Positions 50,038 to 61,116 of a stretch of DNA of 64,000 nucleotides are shown here, piece by piece (positions within the stretch are counted from its first letter, which is position 1; each line of letters opens with the position of its first letter). Position numbers and translations under genes: made by a program. The DNA is from Corallococcus coralloides DSM 2259. GTDB taxonomy: Bacteria; Myxococcota; Myxococcia; Myxococcales; Myxococcaceae. The stretch lies in assembly GCF_000255295.1 (NCBI RefSeq), contig NC_017030.1:2604001-2668000 (forward strand), given 5' to 3'. The notes beneath the pieces are model-generated. The model was given only the letters and a program-made list of their open reading frames with translations. It did not search any database and was not told the origin of the DNA.

Positions 50038-51618
50038 ATGGGAACCCTCGGAGCTCAAGCGCAGGCGCAGGACCCGGTCACCCGCGGCCGGCTGCTGCTC
50101 GTGGATGACGAGGAGAACATCCTCAAGTCCATCCGGCGGGTGCTGCGGCGCGGTGAGTGGGAGATCGAAACGGCGACGGACGCCGAAACGGCGCTGCGCA
50201 CGCTGGAGCACTTCCACCCGGAGGTCGTCATCTCCGACTTCCGCATGCCTGGGATGAACGGGGTGGAGTTCCTCAACCAGGTGAAGCTCCAGGCCCCGCG
50301 CGCCCAGCGCATCATGCTGACGGGGCAGGCGGATCAGCAGGCCATCGAAGAGGCCATCAACCGCTCCGAAATCTTCCGCTTCATCTCCAAGCCCTGGAAC
50401 GACAGCCACCTGGTCCTCACGGTGAAGAGCGCCTTCGAGCAGTACGCGCTCCACGCGGAGAACGACCGGCTCTACCGCGTCACCCAGGAGCAGAACGCGG
50501 AGCTCAAGCACCTCAACGCGGACCTGGAGGAGCGCGTCGCGCTGCGCACGCGCCTGCTCTCCACGGCCAAGCGCGAGTGGGAGCTGTCCTTCGACTGCAT
50601 GGAGACGCCGCTCGCGGTGGTGCGCGCGCGGGACTTCGCGGTGCGCCGGGCCAACGTGGCCTACGCGCAGGTGGCCCGCCGCTCCATCGAAGAGGTGCCT
50701 TCGGACGTTCCCTGCCACCAGTACCTCTTCGGCCGGGACACGCCGTGCGCGGGCTGCCCGCTGCCCTCCGCCATGGAGACGGGCAAGGGCGCGCGCGGGG
50801 AAGTGCAGCAGGGCGGGCGCAGCTACGTGGTGGCCGCGTACCCGTTCGCGGGTGACGACCGCGCGGTGTGCACCTACCGCGACGTCACGGAGGAGCAGGC
50901 GATGACGCGCCGGCTCATCGAGACGGAGAAGATGGCCGCGGTGGGCCAGCTCGCGGGCGGCGTGGCGCACGAAATCAACAACCCGCTGGGCGGCATCCTC
51001 GCCTTCGCGCAGCTGATGTCTCGCGACGCGGGCCGCAGCGAGAGCGACCTGGAGTCGCTGAAGCTGATTGAAGAGAGCGCGCTGCGCTGCAAGCGCATCG
51101 TGGAGAGCCTGCTGAAGTTCAGCCGGCACAGCCGCGTGGAGGACCGCCGCCTCTTTGACTTGTCCAAGTGCGTGGAGGACGCCGCGGTCCTCTTCCGCGC
51201 GCAGCTCAAGTCCATGCCCAAGGTGGAGATGAAGCTGGGCCTGAAGGACGGGCTGCCCAAGGTGTACGGCGATCCCGGCACGCTCGCGCAGGTGGTGCTC
51301 AACCTGCTGCAGAACGGCCTCCAGGCGCTGCCCAACGCGGACGGGCGCCTGTCCCTGGAGACGGGGCGCGAGGGCGACCGGACCTTCTTCGCGGTGACGG
51401 ACACCGGCTCGGGCATCGAAGAGAAGCACCTGCCGCGCATCTTCGAGCCGTCCTTCACCACCAAGCCGCCCGGCGAGGGCACCGGCCTGGGGCTGTCCAT
51501 CGCCTATCGCATCGTCCAGGACCACGGGGGCACCTTCCAGGTGGATACCCATGTGGGTCAGGGCTCCCGCTTCACCGTCTACCTGCCTATTCCCCTGCAG
51601 CTCGAGAGGTTGCCGTGA
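50038..51618 (+). CDS. Hybrid sensor histidine kinase (receiver, PAS-like, HisKA, HATPase)
   Basis: This 526-residue protein has an N-terminal receiver (phosphoacceptor D67, ISDFRMPG), a helical linker (residues about 130-185), a PAS-like domain with CHQYLFGRDTPCAGCPL (a Cys motif seen in redox-type PAS domains), the kinase His H311 (VAHEINNPLGG) and an HATPase domain with N-box (LLQNGLQAL), DTGSGI and GTGLGLSI. It lacks membrane spans, so it is cytoplasmic. The start at 50038 was chosen because the sigma-54 start lies just upstream of it. Its stop overlaps the NtrC-type gene start by four bases (GTGA), so the two form a two-component pair. Confidence 0.88.
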   Translation: MGTLGAQAQAQDPVTRGRLLLVDDEENILKSIRRVLRRGEWEIETATDAETALRTLEHFHPEVVISDFRMPGMNGVEFLNQVKLQAPRAQRIMLTGQADQQAIEEAINRSEIFRFISKPWNDSHLVLTVKSAFEQYALHAENDRLYRVTQEQNAELKHLNADLEERVALRTRLLSTAKREWELSFDCMETPLAVVRARDFAVRRANVAYAQVARRSIEEVPSDVPCHQYLFGRDTPCAGCPLPSAMETGKGARGEVQQGGRSYVVAAYPFAGDDRAVCTYRDVTEEQAMTRRLIETEKMAAVGQLAGGVAHEINNPLGGILAFAQLMSRDAGRSESDLESLKLIEESALRCKRIVESLLKFSRHSRVEDRRLFDLSKCVEDAAVLFRAQLKSMPKVEMKLGLKDGLPKVYGDPGTLAQVVLNLLQNGLQALPNADGRLSLETGREGDRTFFAVTDTGSGIEEKHLPRIFEPSFTTKPPGEGTGLGLSIAYRIVQDHGGTFQVDTHVGQGSRFTVYLPIPLQLERLP

Positions 51619-53090
51619 ACCAAGTCAAGCGCGCCAAGGTCCTCGTTGTGGATGACGACTCCGTCGTCCTCAAGGCCGTCACCCAGATCCTCCAGCGGGA
51701 AGGCCACCCGGTCGTTGCCATCGACGACGCGGTGGAGGGGCTCGCGGCGGCGAAGGACCCGTCCATCGACGTGGTCGTGCTCGACATCAAGATGCCGCAC
51801 CTCTCCGGCATGGACCTGTTGCGCGCCATCAAGGCGGACCGCCCGGACGTGGAGGTCATCATGATGACGGCCTTCGCCACCGTGGAGACGGCGGTGGAGG
51901 CGGTGAAGGCGGGCGCGTACGACTACCTCACCAAGCCCTTCGAGAACATCGACGAGGTGAGCCTCACGGTGGCCAAGGCCGCCGAGCGCAAGGCGCTGAA
52001 GGACCGCACCCGCGCGCTGGAGGAGGCGCTCACCGCGCGCAGCCAGTTCGAGGACCTCATCGGGCAGTCCTCGCAGATGCGCGCCGTGTTCAAGCTGGTG
52101 GAGACGGTCAGCCACTCCACCGCCACGGTGCTCATCCAGGGTGAGAGCGGCACGGGCAAGGAGCTGGTCGCCCGCGCCATCCACTACCGCAGCGCGCGCC
52201 GCGACAAGCCCTTCGTCGCCGTCAACTGTTCGGCCCTGACGGAGACGCTGCTGGAAAGCGAGCTCTTCGGCCACGTGAAGGGCAGCTTCACCGGCGCCAC
52301 CGGCAACAAGAAGGGCCTCTTCGAGGCGGCCGACGGCGGCACCATCTTCCTGGACGAGATTGGCGACGTGCCCCCGGCCACCCAGGTGCGCCTCTTGCGC
52401 GTCCTGCAGGAGGGTGAGGTCAAGCGCGTGGGCGCCAACGAGCCCGTGAAGGTGGACGTGCGCGTCATCGCCGCCACGCACGTGGACCTGTCCCGCGCGA
52501 AGGAGCAGGGCAAGTTCCGCGAGGACCTCTTCTATCGCCTCAACGTCATCACCATCGACCTGCCGCCCCTGCGCGACCGCCCCGAGGACGTGCCGCTGCT
52601 CGCGCACCACTTCCTCAAGGTCTACGCCGCCAAGGCGGACAAGAAGGTCACCGGCATCAGCCCGCGCGCCATGGAGGCGCTCACCTGCAACCGGTGGACG
52701 GGCAACGTGCGCGAGCTGGAGAACGTCATCGAGCGCGCGGTGGTGCTGACGGCCAACGACGCCATCGACGTGGAGGACCTGCCGCCCGGCTTCCAGGCCG
52801 CGCCCCAGGCCGACTCGGCGGTGGAGGTCTTCAGCCTGGCGCACCTGCCGTACGCCCAGGCCAAGCGCCTGGCCATGCGCGCCTTCGAGCGCCGCTACCT
52901 GTCCGCGCTGCTGGAGAAGAACAACCACAACGTGTCCAGCGCGGCGCGCGCGGCCGGCGTGGACCGCTCCAACTTCCGCCGCCTGCTCAAGCAGTACGAA
53001 GTGGCCGGCCGCAGCATGAAGCCGCGCTCGCCCAAGGGCCCGGACTCGGACAACGGCCCGGGCGTTCCCGCGCTGGAAGCCGTGTCCTGA
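51615..53090 (+). CDS. NtrC-family sigma-54-dependent response regulator
   Basis: This 491-residue protein has a receiver (phosphoacceptor D57 in VVLDIKMP), an AAA+ domain (Walker A GESGTGKE, Walker B LDEIGD, and the sigma-54-contacting loop as GSFTGA instead of the usual GAFTGA) and a C-terminal helix-turn-helix (NVSSAARAAGVDRSNFRRLLKQY). It activates sigma-54 promoters by ATP-driven remodelling. The start is a GTG with GAGAGG upstream. The sigma-54-type promoter before the kinase suggests it activates its own operon. The GAFTGA change A to S is tolerated in some homologues, but its effect here is unknown. Confidence 0.9.
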   Translation: MNQVKRAKVLVVDDDSVVLKAVTQILQREGHPVVAIDDAVEGLAAAKDPSIDVVVLDIKMPHLSGMDLLRAIKADRPDVEVIMMTAFATVETAVEAVKAGAYDYLTKPFENIDEVSLTVAKAAERKALKDRTRALEEALTARSQFEDLIGQSSQMRAVFKLVETVSHSTATVLIQGESGTGKELVARAIHYRSARRDKPFVAVNCSALTETLLESELFGHVKGSFTGATGNKKGLFEAADGGTIFLDEIGDVPPATQVRLLRVLQEGEVKRVGANEPVKVDVRVIAATHVDLSRAKEQGKFREDLFYRLNVITIDLPPLRDRPEDVPLLAHHFLKVYAAKADKKVTGISPRAMEALTCNRWTGNVRELENVIERAVVLTANDAIDVEDLPPGFQAAPQADSAVEVFSLAHLPYAQAKRLAMRAFERRYLSALLEKNNHNVSSAARAAGVDRSNFRRLLKQYEVAGRSMKPRSPKGPDSDNGPGVPALEAVS

Positions 53091-53112
53091 TGAAGTCCCG
53101 CGGGAGGGCGGC

Positions 53113-54450
53113 TCAGCCGTCCTCCCCGGGTTCGCGCTCGGTTCTCCGGGCCGCGAGCTGCTGCTGGATGGCTTCGTAGCGCTCGGACAGCTCCGCCTCG
53201 AAGCCGTTGCGCGTCGGGGTGTAGAAGCAGCGGGAGCGCAGTGCTTCGGGCAGGTAGTCCTCCGGGACGTAGTTGCCCTCGAAGTTGTGCGGGTACTTGT
53301 ACCCGCCGCCGTAGCCCAGCGACTTCATCAGCTTGGTGGGCGCGTTGCGCAGGTGCATGGGCACCGGCAGCGCGCCTTCCTTCGTCACGGCCTCGCGCAC
53401 GGCCGCGTACGCGGCGATGACGGCGTTCGACTTGGGCGCGAGCGCCAGGTACGTCACGGCCTGGGTGAGGGGCAGGGTGCCCTCCGGCAGGCCCATGAGC
53501 TGGAAGGCCCTCAGCGCGTCCACCGCTACGCCCAGCGCGCGCGGGTCCGCGTTGCCCACGTCCTCCGACGCGAAGATGACCATGCGGCGGAAGATGAAGA
53601 CGGGGTCCTCGCCCGCCTCCAGCATGCGCGTCATCCAGTACAGCGCGGCGTCCACGTCGCTGCCGCGCATGGATTTGATGAACGCGCTGACGACGTTGTA
53701 GTGCTCCTCGCCACCCTTGTCGTAGAGCAGCATCTTCTGCTGGAGCGCTTCTTCCGCCACCTTGCGGTCCACCGCCGTGCGGCCGTACGCCGCCGCGGCC
53801 TCCAGCGCGGTGAGGGCCTTGCGCGCGTCCCCGCCCGCCGCGTCCGCGATGAACTCCAGCGCCGCGTCGTCCACGGCCACCTTGCCGCCCAGCCCCCGCG
53901 GGTCCGCGACGGCGTGGCGCATGACGGCGATGAGCTCCTCCTGCTCCAGCCCGCGCAGGGTGATGACGCGGCAGCGGGACAGGAGCGCGGCGTTCACCTC
54001 GAAGGACGGGTTCTCCGTGGTGGCGCCAATCAGCGTGACGGTGCCCTTCTCCACGTGGGGCAGGAGCGCGTCCTGCTGCGACTTGTTGAAGCGGTGGATT
54101 TCGTCGATGAAGAGCAGCGTGCGCTGGCGGTTCAACTTCCAGCGGTCCTGCGCGCGCGCCACCGTCTCGCGGATGTCCTTCACGCCCGCGAGCACGGCGG
54201 ACATCGTCTCAAAGGCGGCGCCGGTGGAGCGCGCGATGAGCTGGGCGAGCGTCGTCTTGCCGGTGCCGGGCGGGCCCCAGAGGATGAGGCTGGGCACCTG
54301 GTCGCTCTCCAGCACGCGGCGCAGGAAGCGGCCCTCGCCGGTGAGGTGCTCCTGGCCCAGGTACTCGCTGAGCGAGGTGGGGCGCATGCGCTCGGCGAGC
54401 GGCGCCAGGACGGCCTGTTCCTTCTGGCTGGCGTGGTCGAAGAGGTCCAT
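53113..54450 (-). CDS. rarA: Replication-associated recombination protein A
   Basis: This 445-residue AAA+ ATPase (MgsA/RarA) has Walker A GPPGTGKTT, Walker B FIDEIHRFN, and the conserved RarA motifs LGQEHL and SEDVGNADP. It works at stalled replication forks. The ATG at 54450 has GGAGG four bases upstream. It converges on the NtrC-type gene and is divergent from nadK. Confidence 0.93.
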   Translation of the reverse strand: MDLFDHASQKEQAVLAPLAERMRPTSLSEYLGQEHLTGEGRFLRRVLESDQVPSLILWGPPGTGKTTLAQLIARSTGAAFETMSAVLAGVKDIRETVARAQDRWKLNRQRTLLFIDEIHRFNKSQQDALLPHVEKGTVTLIGATTENPSFEVNAALLSRCRVITLRGLEQEELIAVMRHAVADPRGLGGKVAVDDAALEFIADAAGGDARKALTALEAAAAYGRTAVDRKVAEEALQQKMLLYDKGGEEHYNVVSAFIKSMRGSDVDAALYWMTRMLEAGEDPVFIFRRMVIFASEDVGNADPRALGVAVDALRAFQLMGLPEGTLPLTQAVTYLALAPKSNAVIAAYAAVREAVTKEGALPVPMHLRNAPTKLMKSLGYGGGYKYPHNFEGNYVPEDYLPEALRSRCFYTPTRNGFEAELSERYEAIQQQLAARRTEREPGEDG

Positions 54451-54571
54451 GGGGCCTCCAAACCTAGCGTCCCGGCCGCCCCGTCGCGCACCCTTGTGAT
54501 GTCCGGGGCCAAGCAGGTGCGTCATTTTCCTGCGGAGGACGGTTGGCCGGCTGGACTAGAACCCGGGGGGC

Positions 54572-55417
54572 GTGCAGACCCTCGTCATCGTCGCGAAGCG
54601 AGACACCCCGCAGGCCGTGGCCCTGGCGGCGGAAATCCAGCAGCGCCACCCGGACCTGACGGTGCTGGCGGACCGTGCCCTGGCGCATGCGCTGAACTGG
54701 CCGCGCATCGAGGACCGCGAGCTGGCGGCTCGCGCGGACCTGGTGGTGGTGCTGGGCGGTGACGGCACGCTCATCTACGCGGCGCGCCTGTTGGGCGGAC
54801 GCAACGTGCCCATCATCGGCGTGAACCTGGGCAGCCTGGGCTTCATGACGGAAGTGCCCGTGGAGGAGCTCTTCAGCCGGCTGGACGACGTGCTGGCGGG
54901 GAACTTCCACGTGGACTCGCGGATGAAGCTGTCCTGCCGGCTGCTGCGCGGGGGCAAGGTCCTCATCGAGGATGAAATCCTCAACGACGTGGTCATCAAC
55001 AAGGGCGCGCTCGCGCGCATCGCGGACCACGAGACGTCCATCGACGGGGTGCCCATCACCACGTACAAGTCGGACGGCGTCATCCTGGCCACGCCCACCG
55101 GCTCCACGGCGTACTCGCTGTCCGCGGGGGGCCCCATCGTGCACCCGTCGGTGGACTGCACCATCCTGTCGCCCATCTGCTCGCACGCGCTGACCCAGCG
55201 GGCCATCGTGGTGCCGGCGGACCGCACCATCCGCGTCACGCTGAAGAGCGAGACGGCGGACACGTACCTCACGCTGGACGGGCAGACGGGCCACTCGCTC
55301 CAGGGCGGGGACTGCATTGAAGTGGTGCGCTCGCCCAACCGCGTGGGCCTGGTGCGCAACCCGCGCGTGGCCTTCTTCACCATCCTCCGCCAGAAGCTCC
55401 ACTGGGGTGAGCGCTGA
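54572..55417 (+). CDS. nadK: NAD kinase
   Basis: This 281-residue enzyme phosphorylates NAD to NADP. The GGDGT motif (LGGDGTLI), NDVVINKG with an Asp where many family members have Glu, and TPTGSTAYSLSAGGPI are all present. The start is a GTG with a G-rich site upstream. It is divergent from rarA and tandem to the Ser/Thr kinase gene, 60 bases away. Confidence 0.95.
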   Translation: MQTLVIVAKRDTPQAVALAAEIQQRHPDLTVLADRALAHALNWPRIEDRELAARADLVVVLGGDGTLIYAARLLGGRNVPIIGVNLGSLGFMTEVPVEELFSRLDDVLAGNFHVDSRMKLSCRLLRGGKVLIEDEILNDVVINKGALARIADHETSIDGVPITTYKSDGVILATPTGSTAYSLSAGGPIVHPSVDCTILSPICSHALTQRAIVVPADRTIRVTLKSETADTYLTLDGQTGHSLQGGDCIEVVRSPNRVGLVRNPRVAFFTILRQKLHWGER

Positions 55418-55477
55418 GCGTCCGGGCCCGGGGGTGGGGCTCCCCTCGGGGGGGAGCGGTGGGGTAGCGTCCGGCCC

Positions 55478-57322
<1,845 letters not shown>

Positions 57323-57337
57323 TCGAAGCGAACGGCG

Positions 57338-58117
57338 ATGTTCCTTGTCCTGTCGAAGCTGTTGGACCTGTTGCTGTCCCCGCTCACCTGGGTGCTCATC
57401 CTGGGCGTGGGGGGCGTGGTGCTGCGCCGGTGGAAGCGCCTGTCGCTGGCGTCCCAGCTCGCGGCGTTGGTCCTGCTGTACGTGTTCTCCATCGAGCCGA
57501 CGGTGGCGCTGCTGACGCGCGCGACGGAGGCGGACGCGGTGAGCACGTACCGGCCGGACGTCGTCTACGACGCGGTCATCCTGTTGGGCGGAGGGTTGGA
57601 CGCGGCGGCCACGGAGCGCTCGGGGCAGCCGGAGTACAACGCCGCGCCGGAGCGGATGATGCGCACCTTCGAGCTGCTGCGCGACGGCCGGGCACGGCAG
57701 GTGTTGATCACCGCCGGCAACCTGGACGCAAGGCCGGAAGCGGTGGTGGAGGCGGACGTACTGGCCGCGCAACTGGTGCACTGGGGCATCGCGCCCGAGC
57801 GCATCGTGAAGGAGGGGCGCAGCCGCAACACCCGCGAGAACGCGCTGGAGTCAGAGCCGCTGGTGCGCGCGCACGGCTGGAAGTCGCTGCTCCTGGTGAC
57901 GAGCGCCGCGCACCTGCCCCGAGCGGCCGGCTGCTTCGCGGCGGTGGGGCTGAAGGCGGACACGCTCGCGGTGGACCTCCGCTCCTCGACGATTCCCCCC
58001 GCGAAGCTGAGCTGGCTGCCACGCTCGGGAGCGCTCAACCAGAGCACGGACATGCTGCGCGAGCTGGCGGGACGGGTCGTCTACCGGGCGCGAGGCTGGA
58101 CCACACCCTGGCGGTAG
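57338..58117 (+). CDS. YdcF/ElyC-family (DUF218) envelope protein
   Basis: This 259-residue protein has two N-terminal hydrophobic spans (about residues 10-30 and 38-55) and a DUF218 domain: VILLGGGLDAAA, ERMMRTFELLRDG, ESRNTREN-like SRNTREN and SAAHLPRA. ElyC/SanA-type members affect cell-wall or lipid carrier metabolism. It starts 15 bases after the kinase stop. The fold is clear but the substrate is not. Confidence 0.88.
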   Translation: MFLVLSKLLDLLLSPLTWVLILGVGGVVLRRWKRLSLASQLAALVLLYVFSIEPTVALLTRATEADAVSTYRPDVVYDAVILLGGGLDAAATERSGQPEYNAAPERMMRTFELLRDGRARQVLITAGNLDARPEAVVEADVLAAQLVHWGIAPERIVKEGRSRNTRENALESEPLVRAHGWKSLLLVTSAAHLPRAAGCFAAVGLKADTLAVDLRSSTIPPAKLSWLPRSGALNQSTDMLRELAGRVVYRARGWTTPWR

Positions 58118-58125
58118 CCTGCGCG

Positions 58126-59715
58126 CTACTTCATCGACGGCGGCGCATGCAGTCCGCCCTTGGGCGCGCCGATGACCGTGATGCGGCCCTGGGGCTTCGC
58201 GCGCGGCGCGGGCTTGCCAGTGCGGAACGCGGTGCCGAGTGCCTCCCACGGCGACACATCCAGGCCCCTGGGCACCGCGGGCAGGTCCTTGAACATGGAG
58301 TAGCCGTCGTTGCCCTGCGCCACGAAGCTCAACGTGGCCAGCCGGTACGTCGCCGCGTCGTCCAGCGGCTTGCCCTTCACCTCCACCTTCGTCACCCGCG
58401 CGCCCGGCGCCTTGCGCAGGTCGTAGGTGAAGCGCAGGCCGGACACCTGTGGGAAGCGGCCGGGCGGCTTGCCGTCCACGCTGCTCAGGCTGACGCCGTT
58501 CTCCAGCGCCGCGCGCAGCACCGCCCCCTTCACCATCAGCACCACCAACTCATTGCGGTAGGGCATGAGCGAGTACAGCTCTCGCCGGGTCATCGTCCCC
58601 GCGGGCAGCACCCGGTCCGCGCGGATGGCGCCCCCGTTCACGAGCGCCACGTCCGCGCCCATCGCCTCGCGGAACGCATCCGCCAGGAAGGAGCCCAGGT
58701 TCGTCTCCCCCAGGCGGTTCTGCGCGCTGCGCGCATCCAGCGACACCGGCGAGCGACCCACCCGCTCCGCCAGCGTGGCCAGCAGCGGGGCATAGGGCTT
58801 CATCTGCTCGTCGAACGCCGCGTCGTCCGGAGTCTTGGAGGTGATGGGAATCACCTTCCACGTGAGCTTCTTCACCGCGCCCGTCTTCGCATCCAGGTCC
58901 AGCGTGACGCGGCCCAGGTCGATGGCGTCCTCGTCCAGCTTGAAGATGGGCGTGCCCGCGACGGTCTCCTCCACGCGGTCGTGGTCATGCCCGCCGATGA
59001 TGAGGTCCACGCGCACGCACTTCGCAAGCTCCCGGTCCTGCTCCACCGTCAGGTGCGTGAGCCCCAGCACGAACTGCGCGCCCGCGGCCCGCAGCTCGTC
59101 CACGGAGCGCTTCGCCGCCTCGCAGTAAGGCGTGATGCGCGTGTCCTTGCCCGGCTTGGACGACGTCTGCGTCTCCGGCAGCACCACGCCGAAGATGCCC
59201 ACCTTCACGCCGCCCACGTCGCGGAGGTCCCACGCCTTGAGCCCGTCGAACACCTGCCCCGACTTCACGCTCATCACGTTGGCGCCCAGCCACGGGAAGC
59301 GCGACTGCTGGAGGCGCGCGCGCAGCACGTCGTCCCCGAAGTCGAACTCGTGGTTGCCCACCGTGGAGTAGTCCAGACCGAGCGCGTTCCACGCGTCGAT
59401 CATCTGCTTGCCCTTGAGCGCCTCGCCCGCCACCTCCGCTGACGACTCCACCGAAGGAGAAATCGTGTCACCCGCCAGCAGCGTGAGGACGTGCGGCGAC
59501 TCCTTCAGCGCCTGCTGCTTGAGCGTGGCCACGCGCGACAGGCCGCCCCGGTTCTGGGCGGTGGGCTGGAATTGATAGACGTCGTTGAGGTGGAGGATCG
59601 TGAGGCGGACGGTATCGGCGGGAGGCGTCGGCTCGGCGGCCCCGGCTGAACGGGTGGCCAGCACCATTGCGAGCGGCAGCAGCACCGCCCAGGTGCTCAC
59701 GGTCTTCTTCATCAT
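58126..59715 (-). CDS. Periplasmic 5'-nucleotidase/2',3'-cyclic phosphodiesterase (UshA-like)
   Basis: This 529-residue protein has a signal peptide (MMKKTVSTWAVLLPLAMVLA, cleavage near AGA-A). The metallophosphatase domain has LTILHLNDVYQF, GNHEFDFG and GGHDHD, and the C-terminal 5'-nucleotidase domain has LVNGGAIRAD and QGNDGYSMF. It hydrolyses nucleotides in the periplasm or outside. It has no strong ribosome site. It converges on the YdcF-type gene. Confidence 0.92.
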   Translation of the reverse strand: MMKKTVSTWAVLLPLAMVLATRSAGAAEPTPPADTVRLTILHLNDVYQFQPTAQNRGGLSRVATLKQQALKESPHVLTLLAGDTISPSVESSAEVAGEALKGKQMIDAWNALGLDYSTVGNHEFDFGDDVLRARLQQSRFPWLGANVMSVKSGQVFDGLKAWDLRDVGGVKVGIFGVVLPETQTSSKPGKDTRITPYCEAAKRSVDELRAAGAQFVLGLTHLTVEQDRELAKCVRVDLIIGGHDHDRVEETVAGTPIFKLDEDAIDLGRVTLDLDAKTGAVKKLTWKVIPITSKTPDDAAFDEQMKPYAPLLATLAERVGRSPVSLDARSAQNRLGETNLGSFLADAFREAMGADVALVNGGAIRADRVLPAGTMTRRELYSLMPYRNELVVLMVKGAVLRAALENGVSLSSVDGKPPGRFPQVSGLRFTYDLRKAPGARVTKVEVKGKPLDDAATYRLATLSFVAQGNDGYSMFKDLPAVPRGLDVSPWEALGTAFRTGKPAPRAKPQGRITVIGAPKGGLHAPPSMK

Positions 59716-59875
59716 CGGACAGTCGTTCTCTTGCGGGGGCACGAAGGGGGGATGCGCCAACCCATCTCGGCCTAGCGCACTCGGCGCATGAAGGCGAGCG
59801 GACCGGACATGGCGCAACGCGCAAGCCCTTCTTCCCGGAGGATGAAGGGCATCCAACCCACCATGCGCTCCGTCC

Positions 59876-60622
59876 TCAGACGGTGTAGCGCCGGCCCTGC
59901 ACCAGCGGTTCAATCACGCTGCCGCTCGTGTCGAACAGGTCCGGATAGTGGATGAGGCGCATCTTCGCGCGCGTGGCCTCCGGCAGCGCCGCCAGCTTCT
60001 CGTAGGGCGTGTGCACGCCGTAGTTCGTCTCGTGGATGACCAGGTCCGCCTCGGACAGCCAGGAGATGAGCCCCTCGTCGAACGCGGTGTCCGCGCTGTA
60101 GCCCAGGCACCGGCCCCCGGCGCGGATACGGAACGCGGTGGTGGGCACGTGGTGGTAGGTGAAGCGGCACTCGATTTCGAACGGGCCGTGCTTCACCGAG
60201 CGCTCCAGGTGCAGCGGCGTGTGCGTGAAGTAGTCCTCGAAGTGCTTGTGGCTGGGCCCCGCGCCCTGCTGCTCGATGAGGCACTCCATGCCCGCGGCCA
60301 GGTGGCCCTCCCAGAGGCGGCGCGTGACGCTCGGGTGCGCGAGCAGCTCCATCTTCCGCTGCAGCACGAAGAAGGAGAAGTACCCCAGTCCCTCCAGGCC
60401 GGAGGCGTGGTCCGCGTGCAGGTGCGTGAGGGCCACGGCGCTGACGCGCTCCACGTCCAGGTGCACGCCGGAGGACTCGGACGCCTCGCGCATCATCTTC
60501 CGGATGGGGTGCGGACAGTCGAGCAGCAGCACCTGCCCTTCCGCCTCCAGCGCCAGGCACGACGAGTAGTAGAGCGCGGAGAAGGCATCACCGACGCCCA
60601 GGGGAATGAAGGACAGGCTCAT
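59876..60622 (-). CDS. MBL-fold metallo-hydrolase (RNase Z-like)
   Basis: This 248-residue protein has the MBL motif LTHLHADHASG, a later YHHVPTTAFRI and an Asp in YSADTAFDEGL. The fold is of the RNase Z/phosphodiesterase kind and lacks the specific features of beta-lactamases. Its ATG overlaps the coaD stop by four bases (ATGA), so it is coupled with it. A role related to CoA synthesis is not indicated; a generic hydrolase is the best call. Confidence 0.85.
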   Translation of the reverse strand: MSLSFIPLGVGDAFSALYYSSCLALEAEGQVLLLDCPHPIRKMMREASESSGVHLDVERVSAVALTHLHADHASGLEGLGYFSFFVLQRKMELLAHPSVTRRLWEGHLAAGMECLIEQQGAGPSHKHFEDYFTHTPLHLERSVKHGPFEIECRFTYHHVPTTAFRIRAGGRCLGYSADTAFDEGLISWLSEADLVIHETNYGVHTPYEKLAALPEATRAKMRLIHYPDLFDTSGSVIEPLVQGRRYTV

Positions 60623-61116
60623 GGATGGCTCCGGAGGGAAGGGGACAGCCGCTCGCGCAGCTTCGCGGCGACGGCGGGAGGGCAGAAGGCGGACACGTCC
60701 TCGCCGCGCGTGAGGCGTTCTTTCAGGGCGCTGCTGGACACCTCCGCCAGGTGCGCCTCCGCGGGCAGGAAGAGGGTGGACAGCTCCGGCGCGAGCGCGC
60801 GGTTCATCTGCGCCAGCTCCGTCTCGAACTGCGCATCGGTGGCGCCGCGCACGCCGCGCAACAGGACGCTCGCGCCAATCTCCCGCGCCAGCTCCACGAT
60901 GAGCCCTTCGGTGAAGGTGACGGAGACGTTGGGATGCCGGGCCACGGCCTCCCGGATGAGCGCCATGCGCTCCTCGGCGGTGAGCAGCGTGCGCTTGTTC
61001 GGGTTGACCGCGACCACCACGACGACGTGGCTGAAGAGGCGCGCCGCCTGTCGCACCACCGACAGGTGTCCCGCCGTCACGGGGTCGAAGCTGCCTGCGT
61101 AGATGGCGATGGTCAT
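60619..61116 (-). CDS. coaD: Phosphopantetheine adenylyltransferase
   Basis: This 165-residue enzyme makes dephospho-CoA from 4'-phosphopantetheine and ATP. YAGSFDPVTAGHLSVV holds the HxGH-like motif, and RGVRGATDAQFETELAQMN and EVSSSALKE are typical of CoaD. The ATG at 61116 was chosen; a GTG three bases upstream is in frame. It overlaps the TetR stop by three bases and the MBL start by four, an unusual operon for this housekeeping gene. Confidence 0.93.
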   Translation of the reverse strand: MTIAIYAGSFDPVTAGHLSVVRQAARLFSHVVVVVAVNPNKRTLLTAEERMALIREAVARHPNVSVTFTEGLIVELAREIGASVLLRGVRGATDAQFETELAQMNRALAPELSTLFLPAEAHLAEVSSSALKERLTRGEDVSAFCPPAVAAKLRERLSPSLRSHP

